Shown: positions 45,728-58,065 of the stretch, piece by piece
Position numbering within the stretch: the first letter of the stretch is position 1
Layout: every line of letters starts with the position of its first letter
Assembly (NCBI GenBank): GCA_007115705.1
Contig: QXEO01002102.1
Span: 1,692,509-1,756,508, forward strand
Origin: Dactylis glomerata
Taxonomy: Eukaryota; Streptophyta; Magnoliopsida; Poales; Poaceae
DNA length: 64,000 nt
Direction of reading: 5' to 3'
Program-made: the position numbers and the translations under genes
Notes under the pieces: model-generated
Told to the model about the DNA's origin: nothing
The model's database searches: none
The model's input: the letters and a program-made list of their open reading frames with translations, nothing else

Positions 45728-46450
45728 CAAGTCTTGAGTGCACAAATTACCAAGGCTGAGCCCGACCAGCGCCATAATCTGTTCCATACCAAAGGCGTGG
45801 TTAAAGATCGTTGTATTCGCATTATTATTGATGGAGGGAGCTGCAACAACTTGGCGAGCATGGAGATGGTTGAAAAGCTTTCTCTTATGACACGACCCCA
45901 TCCTCGTCCATATCACATTCAATGGTTTAATAACAGCGGCAAGGTTAAGGTAACACGTACAGTTCATTTGCATTTTACTATTGCTGCATATGCTGATTAT
46001 GCTGAGTGTGATGTTGTTCCTATGCAAGCATCTGCTCTTTTACTTGGTAGACCATGGCAATTTGATACAAATTCTATACACTATGGTAGCACAAATCAGT
46101 ATTCTCTTGTTCATAATGATAAGAAAATTGTGTTACTTCCCATGTCTCCTGAAAGTATTTTAAAAGATGATCTTGCTAGAGCTAGTAGAGCACATAATGA
46201 GGGGGAAAAGCTGAGCGAAAATCAGATTGTTGCTAAGGAACTTATGCCTTCTACAAGTACTTCTAAATCTGCTCCAAATCATGCTAATGAAATTCGTTTG
46301 AAAAGTACTTATTTGCTAGCTAACAAATCTGATATTTCTAAAATTGATGTGAGTACTACTACATGTTATGCCATCATGTGCAAAGAAGTGTTGTTTTCGG
46401 CTGAGGAGATGCCTTCTTCTTTGCCACCTGCTGTTGCTAACATTTTATAG
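45728..46450 (+). pseudogene. protease region of element G
   Basis: The same frame continues after the TAG at 45725. It contains a retropepsin-like domain with IIIDGGSCNNLAS (DGGS instead of the usual DTG/DSG) and LLLGRPWQFD. It ends at TAG 46448-46450, right before the sequence EYADVFP that normally opens the RT region. The unusual active-site residue also occurs in related plant elements. Confidence 0.75.
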
Positions 46451-47938
46451 GAGTATGCGGACGTTTTCCCACAAGATGTACCTCTAGGACTGCCACCTAT
46501 TCGTGGAATTAAGCACCAAATTGATTTGATTCATGGAGCATCTTTGCCCAACCGTGCGCCATATCGTACCAATCCGGAAGAGACGAAAGAGATTCAGCGA
46601 CAAATTCAAGAACTTCTTGACAAGGGTCATATTCGAGAGTCTCTTAGTCCATGTGTTGTTCCTATTATTTTGGTACCAAAGAAAGATGGTTCTTCGCGCA
46701 TGTGTACTGATTGTAGAGCAATCAATAACATTACTATTCGATATCGTCATCCTATTCCTCGTTTAGATGACATGCTTGATGAATTGAGTGGCTCTACCAT
46801 GTTCTCTAAGGTTGATTTGCGTAGTGGTTATCACCGGATTCGTATGAAGTTAGGAGATGAATGGAAAACTGCATTTAAAACTAAATTTGGCCTATATGAG
46901 TGGTTAGTGATGCCCTTTGGTTTAACTAACGCTCCCAGCACTTTCATGAGATTAATGAATGAAGTTTTACGTGCTTTTATTGGACATTTTGTGGTGGTAT
47001 ATTTTGATGATATATTGATATATAGCAAATCTGTAGAAGAACATTTGGAACATTTACGTGTTGTTTTTGATGCTTTACATGCTGCACGTTTGTTTGGTAA
47101 CATTGCGAAGTGTACCTTTTGCACGGATAGAGTTGCTTTTCTTGGCTATGTTGTTACAGCATGGGGTATTGAAGTTGATCCCACCAAGATTGTAGCAATT
47201 TCGAGTTGGCCACAACCCAAAACAGTCACACAAGTGAGGAGCTTCCTTGGCCTTGCTGGATTTTATAGTCGCTTTGTCAAAGATTTTGGTTCCATTGCAG
47301 CACCGTTGTACGAACTTACTAAGAAAGATGTGCCCTTTGTTTGGGGTAATGCACAACAAGACGCCTTCATGCTACTCAAAGATAAGCTTACACATGCTCC
47401 TTTACTCCAACTGCCTGATTTTAATAAGACCTTTGAGTTGGAATGTGATGCTAGTGGAATTGGTTTGGGAGGACTGTTGTTACAAGAGGGAAAACCTATT
47501 GCTTATTTCAGTGAGAAATTGAGTGGAGCTAGTTTGAACTATTCTACTTATGATAAGGAATTATATGCTCTTGTTCGGACATTAGAAACTTGGCAACGTT
47601 ATTTATGGCCTAAAGAATTTGTTATACATTCTGATCATGAATCTTTGAAGCATATCCGTAGTCAAGCTAAGTTGAATAAACGTCATGCAAAGTGGGTTGA
47701 ATTCATTGAATCTTTTCCTTATGTTATTAAACACAAAAAGGGTAAAGATAATATTATTGCTGATGCTTTGTCACGTTGTTATACCATGTTATCTCAACTT
47801 GACTTCAAAATCTTTGGATTGGAAACTATTAAAGAACAATATGTGAAAGATGCTGATTTTAAAGATGTTTTGCAGCATTGTCTAGAGGGTAGAACGGAAC
47901 AAATTCGTCCTCAACGATGGGTTTGTCTTCCGTGCTAA
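46451..47938 (+). pseudogene. reverse transcriptase and RNase H of element G
   Basis: This is the same frame as gag. RT motifs are VPIILVPKKDGSSRMCTDCR, FSKVDLRSGYHRIRM, MPFGLTNAPSTFMRLM and active site VYFDDILIY. RNase H follows (FELECDASGIGLGGLLLQ, YDKELYALVRTLETW, VIHSDHESLKHI, IIADALSR). All catalytic residues are present. A one-base frameshift near 47897 (in AACGGAACAAATTC) leads to TAA 47936-47938 just before integrase. Confidence 0.9.
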
Positions 47939-49178
47939 CAAACTATGCATTCCAGAAGGTTCCGTTCGTCTTTTTTTGTTGCAGGAGGCGCATGGAGGAG
48001 GATTGATGGGTCACTTTGGAGTAAAGAAGACAGAAGACGTACTTGCTACACACTTCTTTTGGCCACGCATGAGAAGGGATGTTGAGAGGTTTATTGCTCG
48101 CTGCACAACATGTCAAAAAGCTAAGTCACGCCTTAATCCATATGGTTTATATATGCCTCTTCCTGTTCCTAGTGTACCTTGGGAGGATATTTCTATGGAC
48201 TTTGTTTTAGGATTACCTCGAACACAGAAGGGGAGGGATAGTATTTTTGTGGTTGTTGATAGATTTTCTAAGATGGCACACTTTATTCCTTGTCATAAGA
48301 GTGATGATGCTGCTCATGTTGCTGAATTATTCTTTTGCGATGTTGTTCGCTTGCATGGTGTGCCTAATACTATTTTTTCAGATCATGATACTAAATTTCT
48401 TAGCCATTTTTTGAGATGTTTATGGGCTAACTTGGGGACTAAGTTGTTGTTTAGTACTACATGTCATCCTCAAACTGATGGACAAACTGAAGTAGTTAAT
48501 AGAACTTTGTCTACCATGTTACGGGTTGTTTTAAAGACAAACTTAAAAATGTGGGAAGATTGTTTACCTCATATTGAATTTGCTTACAATCGTTCCGTGC
48601 ATTCTACAACTAAGTTATGCCCTTTTGAGATTGTGTATGGTTTTGTTCCTCGTGCACCTATTGATTTATTACCAATTCCATCTTCGGTGCAACATAATTT
48701 TGATGCTACACAACGTGCTGAACAGATTCTTACGTTGCATAGGATTACTAAGGAAAATATAGAACGTATGAATGCTAAATATAAAGTTGCTGGTAATAAA
48801 GGACGCAAGCATATTGTGTTTGATGTAGGAGATCTAGTTTGGTTGCATTTGCGCAAAGATCGTTTTCCTGATTTGCGCAAGTCTAAATTAATGCCACATG
48901 CTGCTGATCCTTTTAAAGTGTTAGAGAAAATGAATGATAATGCATATAAACTTGAGCTTCCTGCAGAGATGGGCACGGTAAGTCCCTCATTTAACATTGC
49001 AGATTTGAAACCATACTTTGGAGAAGAAGTTGAGATTGCGTCGAGGACGACTTCAATTCAAGAAGGGGAGGATGATGAGGACATCCTACGGTTGATACAA
49101 CCGTTGCACCTACAGCCACACTTCCTCACATTCCACAATTCCAAGGACCTCTCACAAGAGCTCGTGCACGCCAACTGA
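47939..49178 (+). pseudogene. integrase of element G, ending inside the 3' LTR
   Basis: The zinc finger has histidines in GGGLMGHFGVKKTEDVLATH and cysteines in RCTTCQKAK. The core has acidic residues in VVVDRFSKMAHF, IFSDHDTKF and TDGQTEVVNRTLS. The C-terminal module is DLVWLHLRKDRFP with FNIADLKPYFGEE. The frame crosses the polypurine tract into the LTR at 49073 and stops at 49176-49178. In the 5' LTR one extra C (ATCCCTACGG against ATCCTACGG) keeps a longer frame open. A deletion in the 3' LTR therefore shortens the C-terminus here. Confidence 0.85.
49060..49072 (+). other. polypurine tract of element G, within the integrase frame
   Basis: AAGAAGGGGAGGA directly precedes the 3' LTR and is translated as part of the integrase C-terminus. 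Confidence 0.85.
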
Positions 49179-50010
49179 ATTATCAGGTACTTTCATTTCT
49201 AGGAACTATTCCTAATATTCATGAGAATATGATGATGCCTAAATCAGATGTGTTTATGTTACTTAGGAATGATGGGCCTAGCATGGATGAGAGGGACAAA
49301 CATTGGAGCACGATCATGCATGGAGATGATGGCAGCAATCGTGTGAGGATTCAGGATGACGATGCAAGTGAAGATTTCCGAACTTTGAAGCCACCATAAT
49401 GATGCAAGGATGCTTGGACAAAATTCACAAGTTACCAAATCATAAAATTCGTCCAAGGCTTTATATGGTGCTGCGTCACCTTATTTTATGGGGTAAACCC
49501 ATGTATTTTCGTCCTAGGTATTTTAGGGATTTTCTGGAGGCTGTTTGAGTGGGAAAAGGCCCATCTAGGGCTATTTTCGGATGGCCCATTAGGATTGTAC
49601 GAAAATCCCTGCCCTTTCCCTCATATATACCTCCTCCTAGCCGTCATTCAAACTTGGATTTTGTTTAGTTAAAGACTTAGCCACGAGCTACTCTTCGCCA
49701 TAGGCACAAGTGTCAAACCGACCTATTGTACTACGCACTTGCAGAATCACACCTCTTCAATAAAGCCTTCATCTATATTCGCAATATCTTGATTGCATCT
49801 ATAATTCTTATTGGTTCATCGATTGCTTGCAGGGATTGATCCTCGTGATCATGTTGATCTAGCTCCGGCGTGATCAATAGCCTCGGAAGTTGGTGTATCG
49901 ATTGCTAAGGCGCAACGTCTCACACGTTTGTAGTCGGATCGTCAATGTCGACCTCCACCATAATCGATAGTTATCGTCTCATCGAAAGATCAGGCACCTT
50001 TACCCTATCA
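49073..50010 (+). repeat. 3' LTR of element G
   Basis: This 938-bp LTR runs TGATGAGGACATCC to TACCCTATCA. At about 49643-49695 it carries a block of ~50 bp (CATTCAAACTTGG to CCACGAGCTACTC). The 5' LTR has only about 17 unrelated bases there (near 42829-42845). Confidence 0.9.
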
Positions 50011-52005
50011 AAAGAGCATGGAGCCCCCATGTGTGGTTTTGGTAACTAATGACAATCTCTATGGACTAATGTTTGCATTAAGTTATATTTGTAGGACATG
50101 TCCATAGACAATGCTTGAACCATATTTTGGCTTCAAGGTTATAAGAAGGAGCAAATGAAGAACATTAAGTGATTACCAGTGTGTTACTCAAGGGAATATC
50201 CAAAGAATGGTCATATGAGAATTGAGCTTATTGCAACTATGTCTTGAAGAATATAATTGAGTGGACATTTGTGTTTACCTTCAAGACATCATCATCATGA
50301 ATGAAGAAGGAATGATACAAGGTTGATCAAGTCAAAGTGCAAAGATGGGATTCAAGTTGATCAACTCTCAAAGCATACATAATGTATCGAGTGGGATCTT
50401 GTGATCTCAGGCAAGGATAATATTAAGTGGTGATCGTCTTCATGGATGAGAAGTCAAGTTCAAGATGAGCCATCTCAAGGAGATTATATGCTTAATGCAT
50501 GTATTCTATTTGCTGGTAACGGCTATGTGAAGATATTCCTAAGAGAGTCATTCCCATATTTATTTATGGGGGAGCAATCCACAAGACTTCTTCAAGCTAG
50601 CGCATTCAAGAAAGGAATTCCATCTTGAGGTGGAGAAGATCGTCTTCATTAAGCTCAAGTGGAATACAAGGCAAAGGTTTGTTCTTGATAGGTTTTCTCT
50701 TCTACTGGTTTTGTGTGTTAGCTTGGAGACCGGGTTATAGGATTGGTAGCCGTACTATCAAGAGGGGCTCTCGAGTGAGTAACTTAATCGCATCATTTGA
50801 AGAGAGCTCAAACCTTTGCATATTTGGCATCATCTTTCTTGGTTCTTATTTGGCTTTTATCCATGTGAGGTTTTAGAGCTTCTGGTTATTTCCATGACAA
50901 GCTCTAACTAATCAAAAATGGATTTTGGATGAAATTCTTATTGAGTTTTTCATGTTGATGGTTTTAACGGTTCATATCTTATAGATAGGTCAAATCTTTC
51001 TTCATTTGGTTTTATCCTCCATTGTTGGACTATGATGTTTCTATGCAGATACTTGTAGAGCTCGTTGTTGTGATACCAACGAGCCCAAGATCACCAAAAA
51101 TAGAGTCCGGATGCTCAAGTTATTGTCATTTTCGTGTTGGTGTTGCTGCTAGTTTTTGGGTGGCCGGAGTCTCTGGCCCGAGACGCAAAGTCTCTAGCCC
51201 AACTCCGGCCTGGCATCTAATTCTTCCACCCTAAGGCCCCCAAATGACCCTGGGGCAACAGAGACTCCGGCCCAAGGGCGGAGACTCCGGCCCGGACGAA
51301 TTCTAGACATAACGGTTGGATTTTGGGGGACCTATTTAAGGGGGTCTTCTTTCCCAATGGATCCCCAACCTTTCTTGCAAAGTCTTGATCTCCATTGCTG
51401 ACCTTCTTGAGTTTGCTATCTCTCAATCCTTCCAATGATTCTTGCATCTTTTTGAGGGAAAAGAGAGAGGAGATCTAGATCTATATTTCCACCAATCAAT
51501 TTCTCCTCTAAGTGAGAGAACCATTTGGATCTAGATCTTGGAGTTCATTTGTTGATTTTCTCCTTGTTCTTCCTGTCATATCCCTCCATAGCATTTGTTG
51601 CTTTGGTAGGATTTGGGAGATAAGGATTTGAGCACTTCGTGTGCTCTTGCCATTACATTTGGTGCATCAGTTTGAGTTCTCCTCGGAGATGCGGGTAAGT
51701 GGAAGTTGTGTGCTTATTACTCTTGGGTTCTTGGAACCCTAGATGGCTTAGTGGCCTTTGTGGCATATACTTGGGGCCTCCAATTAAGTTGTGGAGATTC
51801 CCCAACCTTTGTGATGCCTTTGTGGCAATTCTTGGGAGCCTCCAATTAAGTTGTGGAGATTGCCCCAAGCTTGTATGGGTTCGGTGACCGCCCTCAAGTG
51901 CCCCATAGTGGATCGTGGCATCTTGCTTTGTGCGAGAGCGCGAGGAGAATAAGGTGAGCCTTTGTGGCATTTGGTGAGTAGCGTGCCTCCGCATCTTGAG
52001 GTGAG
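50011..52005. other. unresolved LTR-like sequence
   Basis: No coding domain is seen. 50020-50900 resembles a retroelement terminal region (GGTTTTGGTAACTAATGAC...). 51150-51300 has repeats of GACTCCGGCCC, and 51340 has TATTTAAGGGGG as a possible TATA region. GCCTCCAATTAAGTTGTGGA is present twice (51776, 51839). It is cut by element E at 52006. I could not set LTR ends. Confidence 0.4.
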
Positions 52006-53385
52006 CAAAATACTTTGCCCCAACTTGCAACGTGAGGTTGTCAATCTCACAGGTTTGCTGAAAACAAAGGATTAAATGTATCGTGTAGAAAATGATATTT
52101 GTTTGTAGTACGTAAATAAATAATGCTTGCAGAAAGTAAAGGGTGCTTGCAGTAGAAAGTAATATATGTAAAAGAATGGACCGGGGTCCACAGTTCACTA
52201 GAAGTGTCCCTCCATAAAGATAAATAACATGCTGGGTAAACAAATTACAGTTGGGCAATTGACAAAATAAAGAATGCATAACAATGCATGTACATGTCAT
52301 GAAGATCACTATGAGATTCACTTGGGAATTACAACATAATACATATGCCGTAATCCACCCGCAGGATATCATCCGAACAACCGTTGGGTATTAAGTTGCA
52401 AGCAACAGATTATCGCCTTAAGCAAAGTGTGTAATGTAAACAATACAAATGTCCTTGAACAAAAGATTGTTTTTCTCTCCCTAGTAGCAACAGCACATCT
52501 ACAACCTTAGAAGTTATTGTCACTCTCCTAGATAACCCACTATCGAGCATAAATTCTCCCTCTTGGAGTCACTAGCATCTACTCGGCCAAGATATCTACT
52601 AGCAACGGAGAGCATGCAAGATAAATAACATAGACATGATAAATCAACAATCAACTTGACATAGTACTCAATATTCATCGGATCCCAAGAAACACAACAT
52701 GTAGAATTACATAACGATAATCTTGATCATGATAGGCAGCTCACAAGATCTAGACATGAAGCACATGGAGGAGAAGACAACCATCTATCTACTGCTATGG
52801 ACCCATAGTCCAAGGTAGACTACTCACGCATCACTCCGGAGGCTGGCATGGTGATGAAGAAGGCCTCCGGTGATGATTCCCCTCTCCGGCAGGGTGCCGG
52901 GAAGAGCTTATGGACCCTCCCGATCTCGGGACGATGACGGCAGCGGCTTGTAGTATGTTTCATGGAAAAGTGTTGGTCTCCTTAGGGTTTTCCCGTCGAA
53001 GGGAATTTATAGGCGGAAGGGCGATGTCAGGGGGTGGACCAGGGGTCCACACCACCTGGTGGGGCGGCCAGGGGGTGGCCTGGCCTATGCCACCCTATGG
53101 TGCGGCTGCCCTCTGGCCCCCCCTCCGTCTCTCCTTTGGACTCTGTCTTCGTGTCAGGTAAATAGGAACTTCGGCTTTCGTTTTGTCCAATTCTGAGAAT
53201 ATTTTCTGTAAATTTTCTGAAACACAAAAACAGCAGAAAATAGGGAACTGGCACTGTGGCATCTCGTTAATAGGTTAGTTCCAGAAAATGCATAAAAATG
53301 CCAGGAAGTGTAAACAAAACACAAAGCAATTGGTGTAAAACAAGCATGGAGCATCAAAAATTATAGATACATTTGCGACGTATCA
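52006..53385 (-). repeat. 3' LTR of element E, truncated
   Basis: It starts (minus strand) TGATACGTCGCAAATG at 53385 and breaks off at 52006 after GGGGCAAAGTATTTTG, about 210 bp short of the expected end. The GC-rich inverted repeat is near 53040-53095. Confidence 0.85.
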
Positions 53386-53402
53386 AGCATCCCCAAGCTT
53401 AA
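53386..53402 (-). other. polypurine tract of element E
   Basis: Reversed AGCATCCCCAAGCTTAA directly borders the LTR, the same tract as in A-family elements. Confidence 0.85.
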
Positions 53403-56012
53403 CTCCTGCTCATCCTCGAGTAGGTAAGTGATAACAAAACAATAATTTTTTAGGTGACATGCACCAACACAATCTTGATCAACTTAAGGTAAAGCATTGC
53501 ATGCTGATATCATAGTACTCTAAACATGGGCATAAGAGATATAATTCTAACCATATAACTTAGCAACCATGTTACAACATGAAAAGAAACACAAACAAAA
53601 GATCATGAGTAATAATGCATTGAAAGGTGTATGTTTGTTTGAAGCATATAGAAAATATAGCAAAGTGGTATTCAGCTTGTCCCTCATCGAGTAGCAAAAC
53701 ATAAATGCATAGGACACCTTCAAAGTTCAAGAGGGTGACTAGATACAAATAATTTGAGAACAAGCAATACCATAATCATGAATCAATCAATAATAAATTT
53801 TGGGACCATGCACATTATACTCAGAATGACAACTATGCTCTCTTAATCGGTGCATAAAGGTAAAAGATGAAGACTCAACATAAAAGTAAAAGAAAGGCCC
53901 TTCGCAGAGGGAAGCAGGGATTTAGCATGTGCTAGAGCTTTTCATTTGTAAAATAGAGATAAAAATTGTTTTGAGAGGTGGTTGTTTTTGTCAACGACTG
54001 GTAATGGGGTTCTTGCTATCTTCCATACTAAACAAGTTGAGAGCGGTTCCGAGTTCTTTGAAAAATTGGCACATACATGCTCTTTTATAAAATTTGGCAC
54101 TCCTCCCCACTTTTCCTTTCACAAACCATGGCTAACCGAATCCTTCGGGTGCCCACCAACTTTCACATACCATGGAGGAGTGCCTTTTTTTCTTTTCTTT
54201 TTTAGAGGTTACAATGGTCTAACTAGCTCTCTTGCAAAATTAATGACGAGCAGATGAAGCATGCAAGTCGAGGGGTACTTAATTCAATATGGAAGATAGC
54301 AATCCCGACCACTACGTCCTCATGAGCTAAAAACAGTGTCACAAAATGAGAAGTATTTGAAGGTTTTTGAAAGGTAGCACATGAAAATTTACTTGTAATG
54401 GTTTGAAATACCATGCATAGGAATTTGTAGTGGACTCTTTGGAAAAACTTTGGTTTTCGGGAGTTGGATGCATGAGAAGTATTCCCTCTCAGTATAAGTG
54501 AAGGCTAGCAAAAGACTAGGAGCGGCCAACTAAGAGAGCAATAATGGCCATAATCATGCATAGCGCAAAACATTATTAACCATGCATAAAGTGATATCAC
54601 AAGTCAAAAACCAAATGATCATAGAGGCTTGAGGCGACTGGTTTAAAGTCAAACATGGTGTAAGCATGCGCCAAGTCAACCCAAATAAAGCATCAAAGGA
54701 GAATACCACAATATTATGATTCTATAAGATAAAAACAACGCATGATTCTTTCAAAGGCACATTAAGCACTCTCGGTTATTTGAGACACATCATGCTACAA
54801 CAATAACTACTAAGCATATAATCAAAATAATATCTAGCCTGACATGATAAAGTCTAAGCAACAGTCTAAACAAGCTCCCTTTTGCATCACTATAAACATG
54901 AAACAATTTACTCTTTTCCAACACCAATCAACCTTTTTGAAACAAATCCCAAAGATGAAAAGCAACAAAGACCAGAGGTCTAAACACACCTAGCTACAAA
55001 GAACTAACAAGTTCTGAACAAAAACGAAGGCGAAAAATAAAAGCTAACCGCAGTACTAGAAAAAGAGAACACTCGTTGAACAATTAAAGTGAAAACTAGA
55101 GTGTTCTAGGCAATGAAAACGGAGTGTGTCTTATCTAAAAGAAACATGTTGGGGTCCAACCATTTATTGCAGCAAACAAAAAAAAAGAAAACTAAAAGCA
55201 AAAATAAAGACGCTCCAAGAAAAACACATAGCATATGAAGCAATAAAAATATAGTGTCTTGAAAGATGACATGATATTTTTGTTGATGAAGAAGGGGTGC
55301 CATGGGGCATCCCCAAGCTTTGACGCTTGTACTTCTTGTATATTTCTTGGGGTGACATGGTCATCCCCAAGCTTGAGCTTTTGTCCATACTTCATCTCAT
55401 CTCATCATTCTCCTTTCCCTACACTTGAAAACTTCCTTCATACAAAACTTCACACAATTCTCATTAGCAACATTAGTTTATGCAAGATAGTAAATCCACT
55501 TTTGGTTCAGTTTCAACTCAAGTACAACACATATTAACACATAAGCTACTGTAGCAACTTCATAAAAAAGTTCCATGATCAAAAGAACTCAAAAAGAAAG
55601 AGATCAAGAGGCAAATGCAAATAGTGGCAGAAATCTGTCAAAACAGAACAGCTGGTAAAGATCAATTTTTTTGAAAATCTTCTGTTGCTCAAATCGAAAA
55701 GTGCAAAATAATAAAAGTTAGATAATAACCTGGGGCATGTGCACAAGAAATCGCAGATCAAAATCATTCTGGGAATTTTTACGGTGAAGCGCAGAAATCT
55801 GTTTCAGGGCAGCAACTTCCCCAAATCTTACCTTCTTCCAATAAGAATTTACTCTTGGCACAAAAATGAAAAAAAATGATAAGGAGAGGTCATTACAGTA
55901 GTAATAACTTCCAATACTCAACAAAAAGAAAAAGTACTGAAAAGAAAACATTGGGTTATCTCCCAAGAGTGCTTTTCTTTAACGCCTTTGAGCTAGGCAC
56001 AGAAAGTGAGAA
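53403..56012 (-). other. noncoding tail of element E
   Basis: About 2.6 kb lack a supported gene. 53403-54570 corresponds to fragment J's tail; 55150-56012 corresponds to element A's 4789-5646. Two internal PPT-like motifs lie at 55307-55320 and 55362-55374 (reversed). Confidence 0.7.
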
Positions 56013-58060
56013 TCAAGTATTTTCAAATGAAAGAGCGTCAACATCAGAATTTGCTCTAAGAATAGAATCAAAAGGTAACTTCTTTCTCTTTCTAGAGAAG
56101 TATACCATACCTTTCTTAAGTGGGAATTGATATTTAATGGTGCCTTCTTTCATATCAATAATAGCACCAACAGTTCTAAGAAAAGGTCTTCCCAAACTAA
56201 TAGGACAAGAAGCATTGTATTCAATATCCAAAACAACGAAATCAACGGGAACAAGGTTATTGTTAACCATAATAAGAACATCATTAATCCTTCCCAAAGG
56301 TTTCTTCTTAGCAACATCAGCAAGAGGAACATCAAAATAACAATTTTCTAACGGTGGTAAAACCAAGCATATCATAAATCTTTCTAGGCATAACAGAAAT
56401 ACTTGCACCAAGATCACATAAAGCATTATAATCAAAAGCATTCACATTCATCTTAATGATGTTCTCCCAACCATCTTCTAACTTTCTAGGAATAGAAACT
56501 TTTGTTTTAACTTATCCTCTCTAATTTGCATGAGAGCATTAGTAATATGTTTTGTAAAAGCCACATTCATAGAACTAGCATTAGGACTTCTAGCAAGCTT
56601 TTGCAAGAACAAAATTACTTCCTAAATATTGCAACCATCAACATCAAAATCATTACTATCAAAGGTAGTAGAACCATCATCTCCCATACTCTGAAAAATT
56701 TCAGCACTTTTATTAGAAAAAGTTTCCGCAGTTTTAGGCAATTTCGCACAAGTAGTATTTTTCTACACCAATCAAAGTAGGAGGTGTGCTAGCATTTGAA
56801 ACAACATCACTAGTGGTGGTAACAGTACAAACTTTAGTCATATTTCTAGCAATCTCATGTTCTCTTTCCCACCTAGCATGCAATTTTCTGCTAACATCCT
56901 AATATTATCATCAATTCTAACTTGAATGACATTCAAAGTCTTGCTTTCTTTCACATCATGAGGCAAAACCTTTAACTTCAAAAGTTCAACATCAAGAGCA
57001 AGGCTATCAACTTTAGAAGCAAGAACATCAATTTTACCAAACTTCTCCTCAATAGACTTATTAAAAGCAGTTTGTTTACTAATGAAGTCTTTAAGCATGA
57101 CTTGAAGACCAGACGGCGTGCTCCTATTGTTGTTGGAGGAACTACCATAAGAATTGACATAACCATTACCATTAGTAGAAGGATACGGCCTATAATTGTT
57201 GCTACCAAATTTTTTTCTATAAGCACTGTTGTTGAAATTATTATTTCTAATGAAGTTCACATCAACATGCTCTTCTTGAGCAACTAAAGAGGCTAAAGGA
57301 ACATTATTAGGATCAACATGAGCTCTATCATTAACAAGCATAGCCATAATGGTATCAATCTTATCACTCAAGGAAGAGGTTTCTTCAACAGAATTTACCT
57401 TCTTACCTTGTGGAGGCTGTGGAGCTCTCTCGGTGTGCTATTCAGAATAATTTACCATCATATTATCGAGGAGCTTCATTGCGGCGCCCAAGGTGATGGA
57501 AATAAAGGTACCTCCAGCAGCTGAATCCAGAAGGTTTCTTGAAGAAAAATTTAGTCCTCCATGAAAGGTTTGGATAATCATCCAAGTAGTCAGTCCATGA
57601 GTGGGACAATTCTTTATCAAAGATTTCATTCTTTCCCAAGCTTGAGCAACATGTTCATTATCAAACTGTTTAAACTTCATAGCTCAACAAAGATATAATC
57701 AATACTATTTTCATGCGGGAGGATAATATTAGTAGGAGGATATAATCTTAGCAGGAGGATAATATTTTCCAATAAAAGCATCTTTGCACTTAACCCAAGA
57801 ATCAACACTATTTCTAGGCAAAGATAGCAACCAATCTTTAGCTCTTCCTCTCAAGGAGAAAAGAAACAACTTAAGCTTAATAATATCTCCATCTACATCT
57901 TTATACTTTTGCATCTCACATAGCTCAACAAAATTGTTGAGATGAGCAGCAGCAGCAGCATCATCATCAGTACTAGCACCAGAAAATTGCTCTTTCATAA
58001 CAAGATTCAACAAAGCAGGTTTAATTTCATAAAAATTTGCCTCGGGAACAGGCGGTTTAA
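56013..58060 (-). pseudogene. gag and protease-like region of element E
   Basis: Gag pieces are LNLVMKEQFSGASTDDDAAA and GRAKDWLLSLPRNSVDSWVK (58013-57770), AQAWERMKSLIKNCPTHG (57660-57600), then LKDFISKQTAFNKSIEEKFGK (57100-57040). The protease part has CPISLGRPFLR and LPPLENCYFDVPLADVAKKK (56380-56180); the DLGAS strand lies in a neighbouring frame. Several frameshifts break it. A small repeated insertion around 57680-57760 disrupts the gag core. The N-terminus is missing through fusion with the LTR. Confidence 0.8.
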
Positions 58061-58065
58061 TTTAT

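Larger units (their letters stand above)
42260..50010 (+). mobile_element. CRM/Cereba-like centromere-type retrotransposon G
   Basis: This is a 7.75-kb element with two LTRs (901 and 938 bp), an initiator-Met primer site, gag with CCHC knuckle, protease, RT, RNase H, integrase and a polypurine tract. LTR start TGATGAGGACATCC, LTR length, primer type and the integrase frame extending into the 3' LTR fit the CRM clade, which is enriched at grass centromeres. Four in-frame TAGs and a frameshift inactivate it. The five bases on either side are AAATA and AAAGA, so a target duplication is not certain. The flanks differ. Confidence 0.8.

Noticed and set aside
42255..50015. Perfect 5-bp target duplication for element G
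   Set aside because: The flanks are AAATA and AAAGA and the sequences beyond are unrelated, so duplication cannot be claimed.
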